Positions 16,208 through 25,092 of a stretch of DNA of 64,000 nucleotides are shown here, in pieces; the stretch's first letter is position 1; each line of letters starts with the position of its first letter. The stretch lies in NCBI RefSeq assembly GCF_007993935.1, contig NZ_VITY01000005.1:186001-250000 (forward strand). The letters run 5' to 3'. A model generated the notes under the pieces. The model had not been told where the DNA came from. It made no database searches and worked only from the letters and a program-made list of their open reading frames with translations. This DNA comes from Bradyrhizobium macuxiense (GTDB lineage: Bacteria; Pseudomonadota; Alphaproteobacteria; Rhizobiales; Xanthobacteraceae). The translations under genes were made by a program, and so were the position numbers.

Positions 16208-17872
16208 ATGAAGAACCGCATCACCGGCCGTTCGGCATTTCTGGCGTTGCTGAAGGATGAAGGCGTCACGCATCTGTTCGGCAATCCCGGCACCACCGAA
16301 TTGCCGATCATGCATGCGTTGAAGGACCATCCCGATCTCACCTATGTGATGGCGATGCAGGAGAGCCTGGTCGTCGCGATGGCCGACGGCTTCAGCCGCG
16401 CCTCCGGCAAGCTGGTCGCCTGCAATGTCCATGTCGCGCCCGGTCTCGGCAATGCGATGGGCTCGCTCTACAATGCGAGCTTCACCGGCACGCCGCTGAT
16501 CCTGACCGCCGGGCAGCAGGAGCAGGGCCACGGCCTGACCGAGCCGGTGCTCTACGGTCCGCTGGTGCAGATGGCCACTCCCTTGGTGAAATGGGCGGTC
16601 GAGGTGACGCGGCTCGAAGACCTGCCGCGCATTGTGCGCCGCGCCGCCAAGATCGCGACCACGCCGCCCACCGGGCCGGTGTTCATCTCGCTGCCCGGCG
16701 ACATCCTCAATGCGGAGGCCGGCATCGAGCTCGGTCGCTCGACCCGGGTCGACACCCGCGTCCGGCCGTCGGAGGACTCGTTGAAGGCGCTTGTCGCACG
16801 CATCCTCAAGGCGGAGCGCCCCGTCATCGTCGTCGGCGACGAGATCGTCAAGAGCGACGCGCTGCGCGAGGCGGCCGATCTCGCCGAGACTTTGGGCTGC
16901 CCGGCCTGGCAATCGTCGACGCCTTATGGCGCGCACTTCCTGTCCGAAAGCCCGAGCTTCATGGGCGCCATCGCGCGGCTGCAGAAGGTCGCGCGCGACG
17001 TGCTGGCGCCGCATGATCTTCTGATCGCGCTCGGCGGCGATCCCTTGCGGATGTCGGTCTACAGCGAGGTCGATCCGCTGCCGGACGGGCTCTCGATCGT
17101 GCAGGTCGGCCTGGTCGACAGCGATCTCGCCCGCAACTATGGCGCCGAGATCGCTGTGAAGGCGGACGTCAGGGAAACGCTGCGTGCGCTGGTTCCGGCA
17201 TTGAAGGAGATCGGCGGCGGCGCGCTGGAGACGCGCGCGAGGCAGGGGCTGGCGGCGCTCGCACCGAAGAACTGGGCGGCGAAGCGCAAGGCGCTGGTCG
17301 AGCAGATCTCGAGGGCAAGCCAGACCTCGCCGATCGATCCGGACTGGCTGGCGTTGCAGGTCGTGGAGGCGATGCCTGACAACGCGATCCTGGTCGACGA
17401 AGGCCTGACCTCGTCGCGCCAGATCATTGGGCTGCGCGCGCATCGCGACCGCTACGCCTATCACGCGCTCGCATCCGGCGGCATCGGTTGGGGCCTGCCG
17501 GCCGCGGTCGGCGTCAGCCTCGCCAATCCGGAGCGCCCGGTGGTGTGCTATTCCGGCGACGGCTCGTCGATGTATTCGATCCAGTCGCTGTGGACCGCGG
17601 CCAACCACAAGCTGCCGCTCAACTTCGTCATCGTGAACAATGGCGGCTACCGCATCATCAAGCAGCGTCTGCTCGCCTTCCATGGCGACGATCACTATGT
17701 CGGCATGGATTTCATCGATCCGCCGGTCGATTTCACCGCGCTTGCGCGTTCGCTCGGGCTCGAGGCGATCAAGGTTACCGATCCGCAGGAGCTGAAGGGC
17801 ACGCTGATATCCGCATTCAGCCGTCTCGGTGCGAAGCTGATCGAGGTGGTGGTGAGCAATTCGGTGAATTGA
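16208..17872 (+). CDS. ThDP-dependent enzyme, benzoylformate decarboxylase-like
   Basis: A 554-residue thiamine-diphosphate enzyme with three domains. Glu52 in MAMQESLVVAMADGFSR activates the cofactor, and ThDP/Mg binding is at GDGSSM (450-455) through FVIVNNGGY. The VHVAPGLGNAMGSLYNA and TAGQQ segments closely resemble benzoylformate decarboxylase, including its active-site His (His75 here); the GSNE serine of that enzyme is Thr in GNPGTTELP. It should decarboxylate a 2-oxo acid, possibly aromatic, but could carboligate. ATG 16208 has GGAGGG at ideal spacing; the longer open frame upstream lacks domain similarity. Confidence 0.85.
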   Translation: MKNRITGRSAFLALLKDEGVTHLFGNPGTTELPIMHALKDHPDLTYVMAMQESLVVAMADGFSRASGKLVACNVHVAPGLGNAMGSLYNASFTGTPLILTAGQQEQGHGLTEPVLYGPLVQMATPLVKWAVEVTRLEDLPRIVRRAAKIATTPPTGPVFISLPGDILNAEAGIELGRSTRVDTRVRPSEDSLKALVARILKAERPVIVVGDEIVKSDALREAADLAETLGCPAWQSSTPYGAHFLSESPSFMGAIARLQKVARDVLAPHDLLIALGGDPLRMSVYSEVDPLPDGLSIVQVGLVDSDLARNYGAEIAVKADVRETLRALVPALKEIGGGALETRARQGLAALAPKNWAAKRKALVEQISRASQTSPIDPDWLALQVVEAMPDNAILVDEGLTSSRQIIGLRAHRDRYAYHALASGGIGWGLPAAVGVSLANPERPVVCYSGDGSSMYSIQSLWTAANHKLPLNFVIVNNGGYRIIKQRLLAFHGDDHYVGMDFIDPPVDFTALARSLGLEAIKVTDPQELKGTLISAFSRLGAKLIEVVVSNSVN

Positions 17873-17884
17873 GTTCGAAATCGC

Positions 17885-17984
17885 TAGGTGGGTTAGCCGA
17901 AGGCGTAACCCACCGCCGGCTTCTCATCCGCACTGTGCTTGTTGGACGAAAATGGTGGGTTACGCCTTCGGCTAACCCACCCTA
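17885..17984. repeat. Dispersed palindrome, family D
   Basis: Arms GGTGGGTTAGCCGAAGGCG and CGCCTTCGGCTAACCCACC with inner GTAACCCACC and GGTGGGTTAC. It lies between the convergent ThDP and flavin monooxygenase genes and could end transcription from both sides. Confidence 0.8.
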
Positions 17985-17989
17985 CGCAG

Positions 17990-19372
17990 CTACTGCGCAG
18001 CGCTCGGCTTCACCCGATACCGGCTCGCCGGATGCGTGTCGTCGAGCTTCGCGCGCCCCGCGCCGAACAGCTTCTCGCGCAAGGTGCCCTTGGCGTACTC
18101 CCGCTTGTAGCGGCCGCGCTTGACGAGCTCCGGCACCAGCATGTCGGCGATATCCTCGAAATCGCCGGGCGAGATCGCGAAGGCGACGTTGAGGCCGTCG
18201 ACGTCGGTGTCCTCGAACCACTGCTCGATCTTGTCGGCGACCTGTTCCGGCGTGCCGACCACCACGGGGCCGGCGCCGCCGATGCCGACATGCTCGGCGA
18301 CCTCGCGCACGGTCCAGACCCTGTCGGGGTCGGCGCGGGTGACGTTGTCCATGGCGGAACGGCCGGCGTCGTTCTGCACGTGACGGACTTCCTGATCGAG
18401 CGAATAGGTCGAGAAGTCGACACCGGTCCAGCCCGACATCAGCGCCAGCGCGCCCTCATGGCTGATATGGCTGCGATACTCGGCGTATTTCGCCTTCGCC
18501 TCGGCCTCGGTCGGCGCCACCACGACGCACATCATCGAGAACATCAGGATCTCGGCCGCGTTACGGCCTTTCGCGGCGGCGAGCTCGCGGATCGCCGAGA
18601 CACGCGGGCCGATCACCTTCGCCGACGGCCCCGACATGAAGACGCATTCGGCGTGCTCGGCCGCGAACTGCCGGCCGCGCGGCGAGGTGCCGGCCTGGTA
18701 GAGCACCGGTGTGCGCTGCGGCGACGGCTCCGACAGATGGATCGCGTTGAGCCGGTAGTTGGCGCCCTCGTGCTGCACCCGATGCACTTTCGCAGGATCG
18801 GTGAAGATGCCGCGCGCGACGTCGCGGATCGCGGCGTCGTCCTCCCAGCTGCCTTCCCAGAGCTTGTAGACCAGCTCCATATATTCGTCGGCGAGCTCGT
18901 AGCGGTCGTCATGCGCGGTCTGCTTGTCCTTGCCGGCGCCGCGCGCGGCGGAATCGAGATAGCCGGTCACCACGTTCCAGCCGACCCGGCCGCCGGTGAG
19001 GTGATCGAGGGTCGACATCCGCCGCGCGAACGGGTAGGGCGGCTCGAAGGAGAGATTGCTGGTGACGCCGAAGCCGAGATTTTCGGTCACCGCGGCCATT
19101 GCCGGGATCAGCATCAACGGCTCGTTGGCCGGGGTCTGCGCCGCGTTGCGCAGCGCCGCATCCGGATTGCCGGCATAGACATCGTAGACGCCGAGCACGT
19201 CGGCGAGGAACAGACCGTCGAACCGGCCCCGCTCCAGCGTTTTCGCCAGGTCGGTCCAGTAGGACAGCTTGTTGTAGTCCTTGGTGCGGTCGCGCGGATG
19301 GGTCCATAGCCCCGGTGACTGATGCGCCACGCAGTTCATGGCAAAGGCGTTGAGCCGGATTTGTTTTGTCAT
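17990..19372 (-). CDS. LLM-class flavin monooxygenase (NtaA/SnaA/DszA-type)
   Basis: A 460-residue bacterial-luciferase-like TIM barrel of the NtaA/DszA group: RLNAFAMNCVAHQSPGLWTHP at the N-terminus, RGRFDGLFLADVLGVYD, the GGRVGWNVVTGYLDSAARG flavin loop and LYQAGTSPRGRQFAAEHAE. These enzymes use FMNH2 from a separate reductase and oxygen to cleave C-N or C-S bonds. No flavin reductase is adjacent. ATG 19372 sits directly after a duplicated AAGG-containing segment. It is divergent from the M20 peptidase gene and probably part of the same catabolic region. Confidence 0.87.
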   Translation of the reverse strand: MTKQIRLNAFAMNCVAHQSPGLWTHPRDRTKDYNKLSYWTDLAKTLERGRFDGLFLADVLGVYDVYAGNPDAALRNAAQTPANEPLMLIPAMAAVTENLGFGVTSNLSFEPPYPFARRMSTLDHLTGGRVGWNVVTGYLDSAARGAGKDKQTAHDDRYELADEYMELVYKLWEGSWEDDAAIRDVARGIFTDPAKVHRVQHEGANYRLNAIHLSEPSPQRTPVLYQAGTSPRGRQFAAEHAECVFMSGPSAKVIGPRVSAIRELAAAKGRNAAEILMFSMMCVVVAPTEAEAKAKYAEYRSHISHEGALALMSGWTGVDFSTYSLDQEVRHVQNDAGRSAMDNVTRADPDRVWTVREVAEHVGIGGAGPVVVGTPEQVADKIEQWFEDTDVDGLNVAFAISPGDFEDIADMLVPELVKRGRYKREYAKGTLREKLFGAGRAKLDDTHPASRYRVKPSAAQ

Positions 19373-19373
19373 T

Positions 19374-19397
19374 GTCGAAACCTTGGTCGAAACCTTG
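19374..19397. repeat. 12-bp tandem duplication at the monooxygenase ribosome binding site
   Basis: GTCGAAACCTTG occurs twice in tandem. Read on the minus strand it places two copies of CAAGGTTTCGAC directly before the ATG, so the Shine-Dalgarno-like AAGG is duplicated. Confidence 0.75.
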
Positions 19398-19610
19398 AGC
19401 GCCGGTTCGATTGCTGCCCGGTCGATGCCGGGCGTCCCACTGTCAACTTGTTGCGACTTCCCACGTTTTGGCAAGGCCCCTTCGCGATTCACACCCTTCC
19501 GGTGGCGGGCCGATCCCGATAGGTTGCCGGCCTCCAGAAGCATGATCCGGATGTGCGACGCAGCGATCCGACGGGATCATGCCAAGACGCGACCGGACGA
19601 AGGAACAATC

Positions 19611-20996
19611 ATGGCGACACGGGCCGACGCAATCGCAAAGGTGCGGGAGCATTTTCAATCGGGACAGTTCCTGAGGGAGCTCGACCGCAGGGTCGGCTAC
19701 CAGACCGAAAGCCTCAACGCCGACAAGGCCGATGCGTTGCGCGCCTATCTGGTGGAGAATTTGCAGCCGGCCTTTGCCGAGCTCGATTTCAAGACCCGGC
19801 TGATCGAATCGCCAACCGGCCGCGGGCCCTATCTGATCGCCGACTACCAGGAAGATGCCGCGCGGCCGACCGTGCTGACCTACGGCCACGGCGACGTCGT
19901 CGACGGCATGGTCGGCGAATGGCGCGACGGGCTCAATCCCTGGCAGACCACGGTCAAGGGCGACCGCGTCTATGGCCGAGGCACCGCCGACAACAAGGGC
20001 CAGCATTCGATCAACATGGCCGCGCTGCGCGCGGTGAAGCAGGCGCGCGGCGGCAAGCTCGGCTTCAACGCCAAGTTCATCATCGAGACCGGCGAGGAGA
20101 TCGGCTCGCCCGATCTGCGCGAGGTCTGCGAGGCGCATCGCGACGAGCTGAAGGCCGATCTGTTCATTGCCTCCGACGGGCCGCGGCTGTCGGCGGAGCG
20201 GCCGACCATCTTCCTCGGCTGCCGCGGCGGCAACCGCATCCATCTCGACGTCAACCTGCGCGAGGGCGGCAACCACTCCGGCAATTGGGGCGGCGTGCTG
20301 GCCAATCCCGCGACGATCCTGGCGAACGCGATCGCGAGCCTGGTCGACGGCAAGGGCCGCATGAGGCTCGAGATCCTCAAACCCCCGCCGATCTCGAACC
20401 GGGTCCGCGCCGCGCTCGCCGACGTCGAGATCAAGCCGACGGCGGACGAACCGCAGCTTGCGGAAGATTGGGGCGAGGAGGGCCTGACCGCGGCCGAACG
20501 GCTCTATGCCTGGAACACACTGGAAGTGCTGGCGATGTCATCGGGCAATATCGACAAGCCGGCCAATGCGATTCCTGGCCATGCCAACGCGGTGCTGCAG
20601 CTCCGCTTCGTGGTCGGCACGAAATATCTCGAAGTGATCGACGGCGTGCGCGATTATCTGCACAAGAACGGCTTTCCGATGGTCGAGGTCTCCGGCGCGC
20701 AGCGCTTCGGCGCCTCGCGCACCGACATGGACAGCCCGTGGATCGACTGGGCGGCGAACTCGATCCGCACCACCACCGGCAAGGCGCCGGCGGTGCTGCC
20801 GAACTTCGGCGGCTCGCTGCCGAACGACGTGTTCTCCGAAGGCCTCGGCCTGCCGACGATCTGGGTGCCGCATTCCTATCCGGGCTGCTCGCAGCACGCG
20901 CCCGACGAGCACATCCTGTTACCGGTGACCGAGGAGGCGCTGACCATCATGGCCGGCCTGTTCTGGGATCTCGGCGAGGCAAAGCACAAAGGTTGA
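19611..20996 (+). CDS. M20-family metallopeptidase
   Basis: A 461-residue M20 peptidase. Zinc-site features in order: YGHGDVV with His93 and Asp95, YGRGTADNKGQ with bridging Asp127, ETGEEIGS with catalytic Glu162 and Glu163, ASDGPR, and a distal histidine in HSYPGCSQHAPDEH. The lid domain lies between. Relatives hydrolyse dipeptides or N-acyl amino acids. ATG 19611 follows AAGGA. It diverges from the flavin monooxygenase and is followed by an MFS transporter, suggesting uptake and hydrolysis of one class of amide or peptide (inference). Confidence 0.88.
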   Translation: MATRADAIAKVREHFQSGQFLRELDRRVGYQTESLNADKADALRAYLVENLQPAFAELDFKTRLIESPTGRGPYLIADYQEDAARPTVLTYGHGDVVDGMVGEWRDGLNPWQTTVKGDRVYGRGTADNKGQHSINMAALRAVKQARGGKLGFNAKFIIETGEEIGSPDLREVCEAHRDELKADLFIASDGPRLSAERPTIFLGCRGGNRIHLDVNLREGGNHSGNWGGVLANPATILANAIASLVDGKGRMRLEILKPPPISNRVRAALADVEIKPTADEPQLAEDWGEEGLTAAERLYAWNTLEVLAMSSGNIDKPANAIPGHANAVLQLRFVVGTKYLEVIDGVRDYLHKNGFPMVEVSGAQRFGASRTDMDSPWIDWAANSIRTTTGKAPAVLPNFGGSLPNDVFSEGLGLPTIWVPHSYPGCSQHAPDEHILLPVTEEALTIMAGLFWDLGEAKHKG

Positions 20997-21018
20997 AAGG
21001 CGGGGCTGCATTTTCCCC

Positions 21019-21148
21019 CGTCACCCTGAGGAGCCGCGAAGCGGCGTCTCGAAGGGTCGACGGCCACCAGCGGGGCCGTGCATCCTTCGAGGCTCGCAAG
21101 AGCTCGCACCTCCAGCGACAAAGGCTTCGCCTTTGCGCGGGGATGACG
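21019..21148. repeat. Dispersed palindrome, family C
   Basis: Begins CGTCACCCTGAGGAGCCGCG and ends GGGGATGACGGG, with inner GCATCCTTCGAGGCT and an extra AAGGCTTCGCCTTTGCG hairpin. It lies between the M20 and MFS genes; nothing else is visible in the gap. Confidence 0.75.
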
Positions 21149-21225
21149 GGGAGGACGTAGATGGCCGGGACGAGCCCGGCCATGACGTGTTGAGAGAATG
21201 GTGCCTGACCGGCCAAGGAATATAG

Positions 21226-22512
21226 ATGACCCTATCGACGCCGATGAACTCTCAGGCCGACGCGACGACCAAGAAAAACATCACCCGCCTGATCGTCGCG
21301 ACCTCGGTCGGCAATGCGCTCGAATGGTACGACATCTCGGTCTATGCCTACTTCGCGGTCTACCTCTCCAAGGCGTTCTTCCCGGCCAATGACCCGACCA
21401 CCTCGCTGCTGCTGACCTTCGGCAGTTTTGGTCTGTCGTTTTTGATCCGCCCGATCGGCGGCATCGTGCTCGGCGGCTATGCCGATCGTCACGGCCGCAA
21501 GGCGTCGCTGATGCTGTCGATCGTGCTGATGACCTTTGGCACGCTGGTGCTGGCGCTGATGCCGACCTACCAGACCATCGGCATTCTGGCGCCGATCGCG
21601 GTGATGCTGGCGCGGCTGGTGCAGGGTTTCTCCGCCGGCGGCGAGTTCGGCTCCTCGACCGCGTTCCTGGTCGAGCACATGCCGGAGCGGCGCGGCTTCG
21701 TGGCGAGCTGGCAGTTCGCAAGTCAGGGCGTCAGCGGCCTGCTCGGCGCAGGCTTCGGTGCGCTCCTGACCTCGCTGATGAGCCCCGAGGACCTGCAATC
21801 CTGGGGCTGGCGGCTGCCGTTCCTGTTCGGCGTGCTGATCGGCCCGGTCGGCATCTACATCCGCAACCATGTCGACGATGCGACCCCGCCGCCGGCGGCG
21901 GAGCAGCAGGGCTCGCCGGTCGTGGAGGTGTTCGCGCGGCAAATGCTCCCCACGATCCTTGCGATCGGCGCGCTCGCGGTGTCAACCGCGGTGAACTATC
22001 TGATCGTCTACATGCCGACCTATGTGGTGAAGACGCTCAACCTCGCGCCATCGGTCGGCTTCACCGCCGCATTCGCCGCGCAGACGGCGGTCGCGCTGCT
22101 GGCGCCGATCGCAGGCCTCGTCTCCGACAAGATCGGACGCACCACGCACATGATCCTGTTTGCGCTGCTGCTGCTGGTCTCGATCTTCCCGGCGTTCCTG
22201 CTGCTCACCGGCAAGCCGACGCCTGCGATCATCCTGCTCGGCGTGCTCTGGCTCGGCGTGCTCAAGTCGCTGTATTACGGGCCGCTGGCCGCGCTGATGT
22301 CGGAGTTGTTTCCGCCGGCGACGCGTGCGACCGGGCTCGGTCTCAGCTACAACATCGGCGTCACATTGTTCGGCGGCATGGGGCCGGCGATCATGACCTG
22401 GATGGGCGGCTTTGCGCTGATCGGCGAGCTCGCGCCGGGCTATTATCTCACCGCGGTCTGCATCCTCAGCCTCGGCGCGCTGTTCACCATTCGAAGGATG
22501 CGGCTCGCATGA
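21226..22512 (+). CDS. MFS transporter, metabolite:proton symporter type
   Basis: A 428-residue, twelve-helix transporter of the MHS group (ShiA/ProP/KgtP-like). Signatures: NALEWYDISVYAYF in helix 1, RPIGGIVLGGYADRHGRK between helices 2 and 3, ARLVQGFSAGGEFGSS in helix 4 and KIGRTTHM in the second half. Such carriers take up small organic acids or osmolytes with protons. ATG 21226 follows CAAGGAATATAG. The TGA stop lies inside a family F repeat. Substrate not deducible; context suggests the substrate or product of the neighbouring peptidase. Confidence 0.87.
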   Translation: MTLSTPMNSQADATTKKNITRLIVATSVGNALEWYDISVYAYFAVYLSKAFFPANDPTTSLLLTFGSFGLSFLIRPIGGIVLGGYADRHGRKASLMLSIVLMTFGTLVLALMPTYQTIGILAPIAVMLARLVQGFSAGGEFGSSTAFLVEHMPERRGFVASWQFASQGVSGLLGAGFGALLTSLMSPEDLQSWGWRLPFLFGVLIGPVGIYIRNHVDDATPPPAAEQQGSPVVEVFARQMLPTILAIGALAVSTAVNYLIVYMPTYVVKTLNLAPSVGFTAAFAAQTAVALLAPIAGLVSDKIGRTTHMILFALLLLVSIFPAFLLLTGKPTPAIILLGVLWLGVLKSLYYGPLAALMSELFPPATRATGLGLSYNIGVTLFGGMGPAIMTWMGGFALIGELAPGYYLTAVCILSLGALFTIRRMRLA

Positions 22513-22551
22513 TCCGAAAAAGTGCGAAGCGGTTTTTCGAGATGATCATGC
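22508..22551. repeat. Dispersed palindrome, family F
   Basis: Reads CATGATCCGAAAAAGTGCG, then AAGCGGTTTTTCGAG and ATGATCATGC. It overlaps the last codons of the MFS gene and contributes its TGA stop. Confidence 0.65.
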
Positions 22552-22564
22552 ACAATGATACCTG

Positions 22565-22581
22565 ATTTCGTGAAACGAAAT
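22565..22581. promoter_or_regulatory. Candidate operator upstream of the IclR gene
   Basis: Perfect dyad ATTTCGT-GAA-ACGAAAT about 170 bases before the IclR-family start. IclR proteins bind dyads of similar size and often control their own genes; the assignment is inference. Confidence 0.3.
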
Positions 22582-22749
22582 TCGAATACCGCTATTGCTG
22601 CAAAGCAGCGTAGATAGTCGATATCAAAGTTTCATCTGACGAAAGTATACGGTGTCCGCTGCACATCTTCCGTTTTAGGATGATGCCGGCCGGGCGCATC
22701 TCTTCGTGCCCGGTTCACGAATTGGAATTGAGGCAAGGAAGGCCAGGGC

Positions 22750-23598
22750 ATGAACGCCTCCACGACTGCGACCGCACGGACCAGCCGCAAGAGGCCATTG
22801 CCGGAGCCGGGCCAACCCGACAAGTTCAACGCGATCCAGAAGGTCTGCGCGATCCTGCGCGTGCTGGCGCAGCGCTCGCCGTTGCGGCTGACCGACATCG
22901 CCGACACCACCTCGCTGAACAAGGCGACCGCGTTGCGCATCCTCAATTCGCTGATCGAGGAAGGTTTCGTCAGCCGGGTTGCCGGCGCCAAGACCTATGA
23001 GCTCGGCCAGGAGGCGCGGGTGATGGCGGTCGGCGCGCGCCGCTCGGTCGACATCGCCGAGCTGGCGCAGCCGAGCCTGTTGCGGCTGTCGGAGCGCTCG
23101 GCCGACACGGCACTGTTGTCAGTACGATCCGGCGTCGAGGCGCTGTATCTGGCGCGCTCGGTCGGCAGCCACCCGCTGCAACCGAACTATCTGCAGATCG
23201 GCAGCCGCCGTCCGCTCGGTGTCGGCGCTGGTGCGCTGGCGCTGTTGGTCTGGTTGCCCGACGCCGAGATCGAGGCCGTGATCGAGGTGATCGTGCCGCG
23301 GCTGGCGAAGTCGCCGCGCATCACGCCGAAGTTCCTGCGCGAGCGGATCGCGGTGGCGCGCAAGGCCGGCCACACCGTGCTGCTCGACGCTGCATTCCCC
23401 GGCATGGGCGGCGTCGGCGTTCCGGTCCGCGACGATGCCGGCGAGGTGGTCGCCGCGCTGTCGATCGGCGCCGCTACCGACCGCATCCGCCGCCGCGAGG
23501 GCGAACTCGCCGACATGCTGAAGAAGGAAGCCCAGGTGCTGGCCCGCGCGATGGCCCAGGCGCCGAAGAACGTGCGGTCGGCGAAGCCCGTGAGTTGA
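22750..23598 (+). CDS. IclR-family transcriptional regulator
   Basis: A 282-residue regulator. Residues about 25-90 form the winged helix (AIQKVCAILRVLAQR, LTDIADTTSLNKATALRILN, GFVSRVAGAKTYELG); residues about 105-270 form the IclR effector domain (LLSVRSGVEALYLAR, GVGAGALALLVWLPD, GMGGVGVPVRDDAGEVVAALSI). ATG 22750 follows AAGGAAGG. It precedes the hydrolase and amino acid ABC transporter genes on the same strand and is the probable regulator of that set. Confidence 0.9.
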   Translation: MNASTTATARTSRKRPLPEPGQPDKFNAIQKVCAILRVLAQRSPLRLTDIADTTSLNKATALRILNSLIEEGFVSRVAGAKTYELGQEARVMAVGARRSVDIAELAQPSLLRLSERSADTALLSVRSGVEALYLARSVGSHPLQPNYLQIGSRRPLGVGAGALALLVWLPDAEIEAVIEVIVPRLAKSPRITPKFLRERIAVARKAGHTVLLDAAFPGMGGVGVPVRDDAGEVVAALSIGAATDRIRRREGELADMLKKEAQVLARAMAQAPKNVRSAKPVS

Positions 23599-23786
23599 CC
23601 GGATTGCGCGTCGGGATTTGGCAGTTCCTGGCAGCAGGGCCTTTGGGCGTTGCGGCCTGCGCGCTGACCGGGCGGGTCGGTTTAATCAAGCGATTAATCT
23701 GAGGAACCCAAGGGCGTCAGCGGCTTGCGAGAACGGGCGGTTGCCGTCATCATGGCCGCGCTCGCCGAGGAAACCTGCCCAACAAG

Positions 23787-24203
23787 ATGACGCTATCGCC
23801 TGACGCCACCGACGACGCTGTGACGACGGCGTTTGCCGGCCTTCCCGCATTGCTCGACCAGGCGCCTCGGCTGGTCTCGCGCGGCCGGCTGCTCGATTGC
23901 GACTGCCTGATCGGCCCGATGGCGCGGCCGTTTCATGCCGCGATCCGCACCGGGCGCATCGTCGAGCTCGTGCCTTCGCCGGTCCTGATGCGCTCGTGGC
24001 GCTTTGCCTATCGCGCGACGCCGCAGGCTTGGGCCGCCTATTGGCAGGCCGAGCCGAAACCCGGCTGGCACGATTTGCTGGCGCTGACCAAGCGCGGCGA
24101 AGCCGTGCTGGAAGGCGACCTGCATCCCTTCATGGCGCATCTGCAATACTTCAAGGACCTGCTGGCGCTGCCGCGGCAGCATTTCGCGGCGGTCAGCTCA
24201 TGA
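23787..24203 (+). CDS. Small soluble protein, possibly SCP2-like lipid carrier
   Basis: A 138-residue protein with central strands (GRIVELVPSPVLMRSWRFAYR) and a C-terminal pattern LLALTKRGEAVLEGDLHPFMAHLQYFKDLLALPR resembling the last strand and helix of sterol-carrier-protein-2 domains. The similarity is weak and the call tentative. Its stop overlaps the alpha/beta hydrolase start as ATGA, so the two are coupled and probably functionally linked. The start codon is not well supported by a ribosome binding site. Confidence 0.5.
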   Translation: MTLSPDATDDAVTTAFAGLPALLDQAPRLVSRGRLLDCDCLIGPMARPFHAAIRTGRIVELVPSPVLMRSWRFAYRATPQAWAAYWQAEPKPGWHDLLALTKRGEAVLEGDLHPFMAHLQYFKDLLALPRQHFAAVSS

Positions 24204-25063
24204 GCGGCACCATCATGAACGGCACGATCGAGCCGATGGTCGGCCGCTACGTTCACGTCGAGATCGGCGGCGAACTGCACCGCATCTATTTCGAGGAAAA
24301 CGGTGCAGGCATTCCGCTGGTCTGCCTGCACACCGCGGGATCCGACGCGCGGCAGTGGCGGCATCTGCTCGCGGATGCGCAATTTGCCGAAAATTTCCGC
24401 GTCATTGCCTTCGATATGCCCTGGCATGGCAAGTCGAATCCGCCGAAAAGCTGGACCGGCGATGAATACCAACTCACCACCGCGCGCTACACCGAGACCA
24501 TCCGCGCCTTCTGCCACGCGCTTGCGCTGGAGAAGCCGGTCGTGATGGGCTGCTCGATCGGCGGCCGTATTGTGCTCAACCTTGCGATCGAATATGCCGC
24601 CGAGTTCCGCGCGCTGATCGGGCTCGAGGCTGCCGATTTCCAGGCGCCGTGGTATGACACCGATTGGCTGAACCGTCCGGACGTTCACGGCGGCGAAGTC
24701 TGCGCGGCGCTGGTGTCGGGGCTGATTGCGCCGCAGAGCCCCGAAGCTGCGCGGATGGAAACGCTGTGGGGCTATAAGCAGGGCGGCCCCGGCGTGTTCA
24801 AGGGCGACCTGTATTTCTACCGTGTCGATGGCGATCTGCGCGGTCGGGTCGCGTCAATCGATACTAAAGTATGCAAGCTGTATTTGCTCACGGGCGAGTA
24901 TGATTTCTCCTGCACGCCCGAGGACACGAGGCGGACAGCAGCGGCTATAGGGGGCGCCAGCGTCACGATCATGGAGCAGCTCGGTCATTTTCCGATGAGC
25001 GAGAATCCGGAACAGTTTCGCCGCTACATCGCACCCGTCCTCGCCGACATTCTCACGCAGTAA
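24200..25063 (+). CDS. Alpha/beta-hydrolase
   Basis: A 287-residue alpha/beta-hydrolase. The nucleophile elbow is GCSIGG with Ser119, the acid is Asp235 in GEYDFS and the base is His263 in LGHFPM; the oxyanion region is LHTAGSDARQW. It would hydrolyse an ester, lactone, amide or C-C bond in a small molecule. It overlaps the small upstream gene and lies 29 bases before the ABC substrate-binding gene, so it is probably transcribed with the transporter and acts on what that imports (inference). Confidence 0.88.
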   Translation: MSGTIMNGTIEPMVGRYVHVEIGGELHRIYFEENGAGIPLVCLHTAGSDARQWRHLLADAQFAENFRVIAFDMPWHGKSNPPKSWTGDEYQLTTARYTETIRAFCHALALEKPVVMGCSIGGRIVLNLAIEYAAEFRALIGLEAADFQAPWYDTDWLNRPDVHGGEVCAALVSGLIAPQSPEAARMETLWGYKQGGPGVFKGDLYFYRVDGDLRGRVASIDTKVCKLYLLTGEYDFSCTPEDTRRTAAAIGGASVTIMEQLGHFPMSENPEQFRRYIAPVLADILTQ

Positions 25064-25092
25064 ACCGATCGTTTCCACGAAGGAGTAGACGT

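Noticed and set aside
23599-23786. Short open frame between the IclR and SCP2-like genes
   Set aside because: No ribosome binding site and arginine/proline-rich translation; treated as noncoding.
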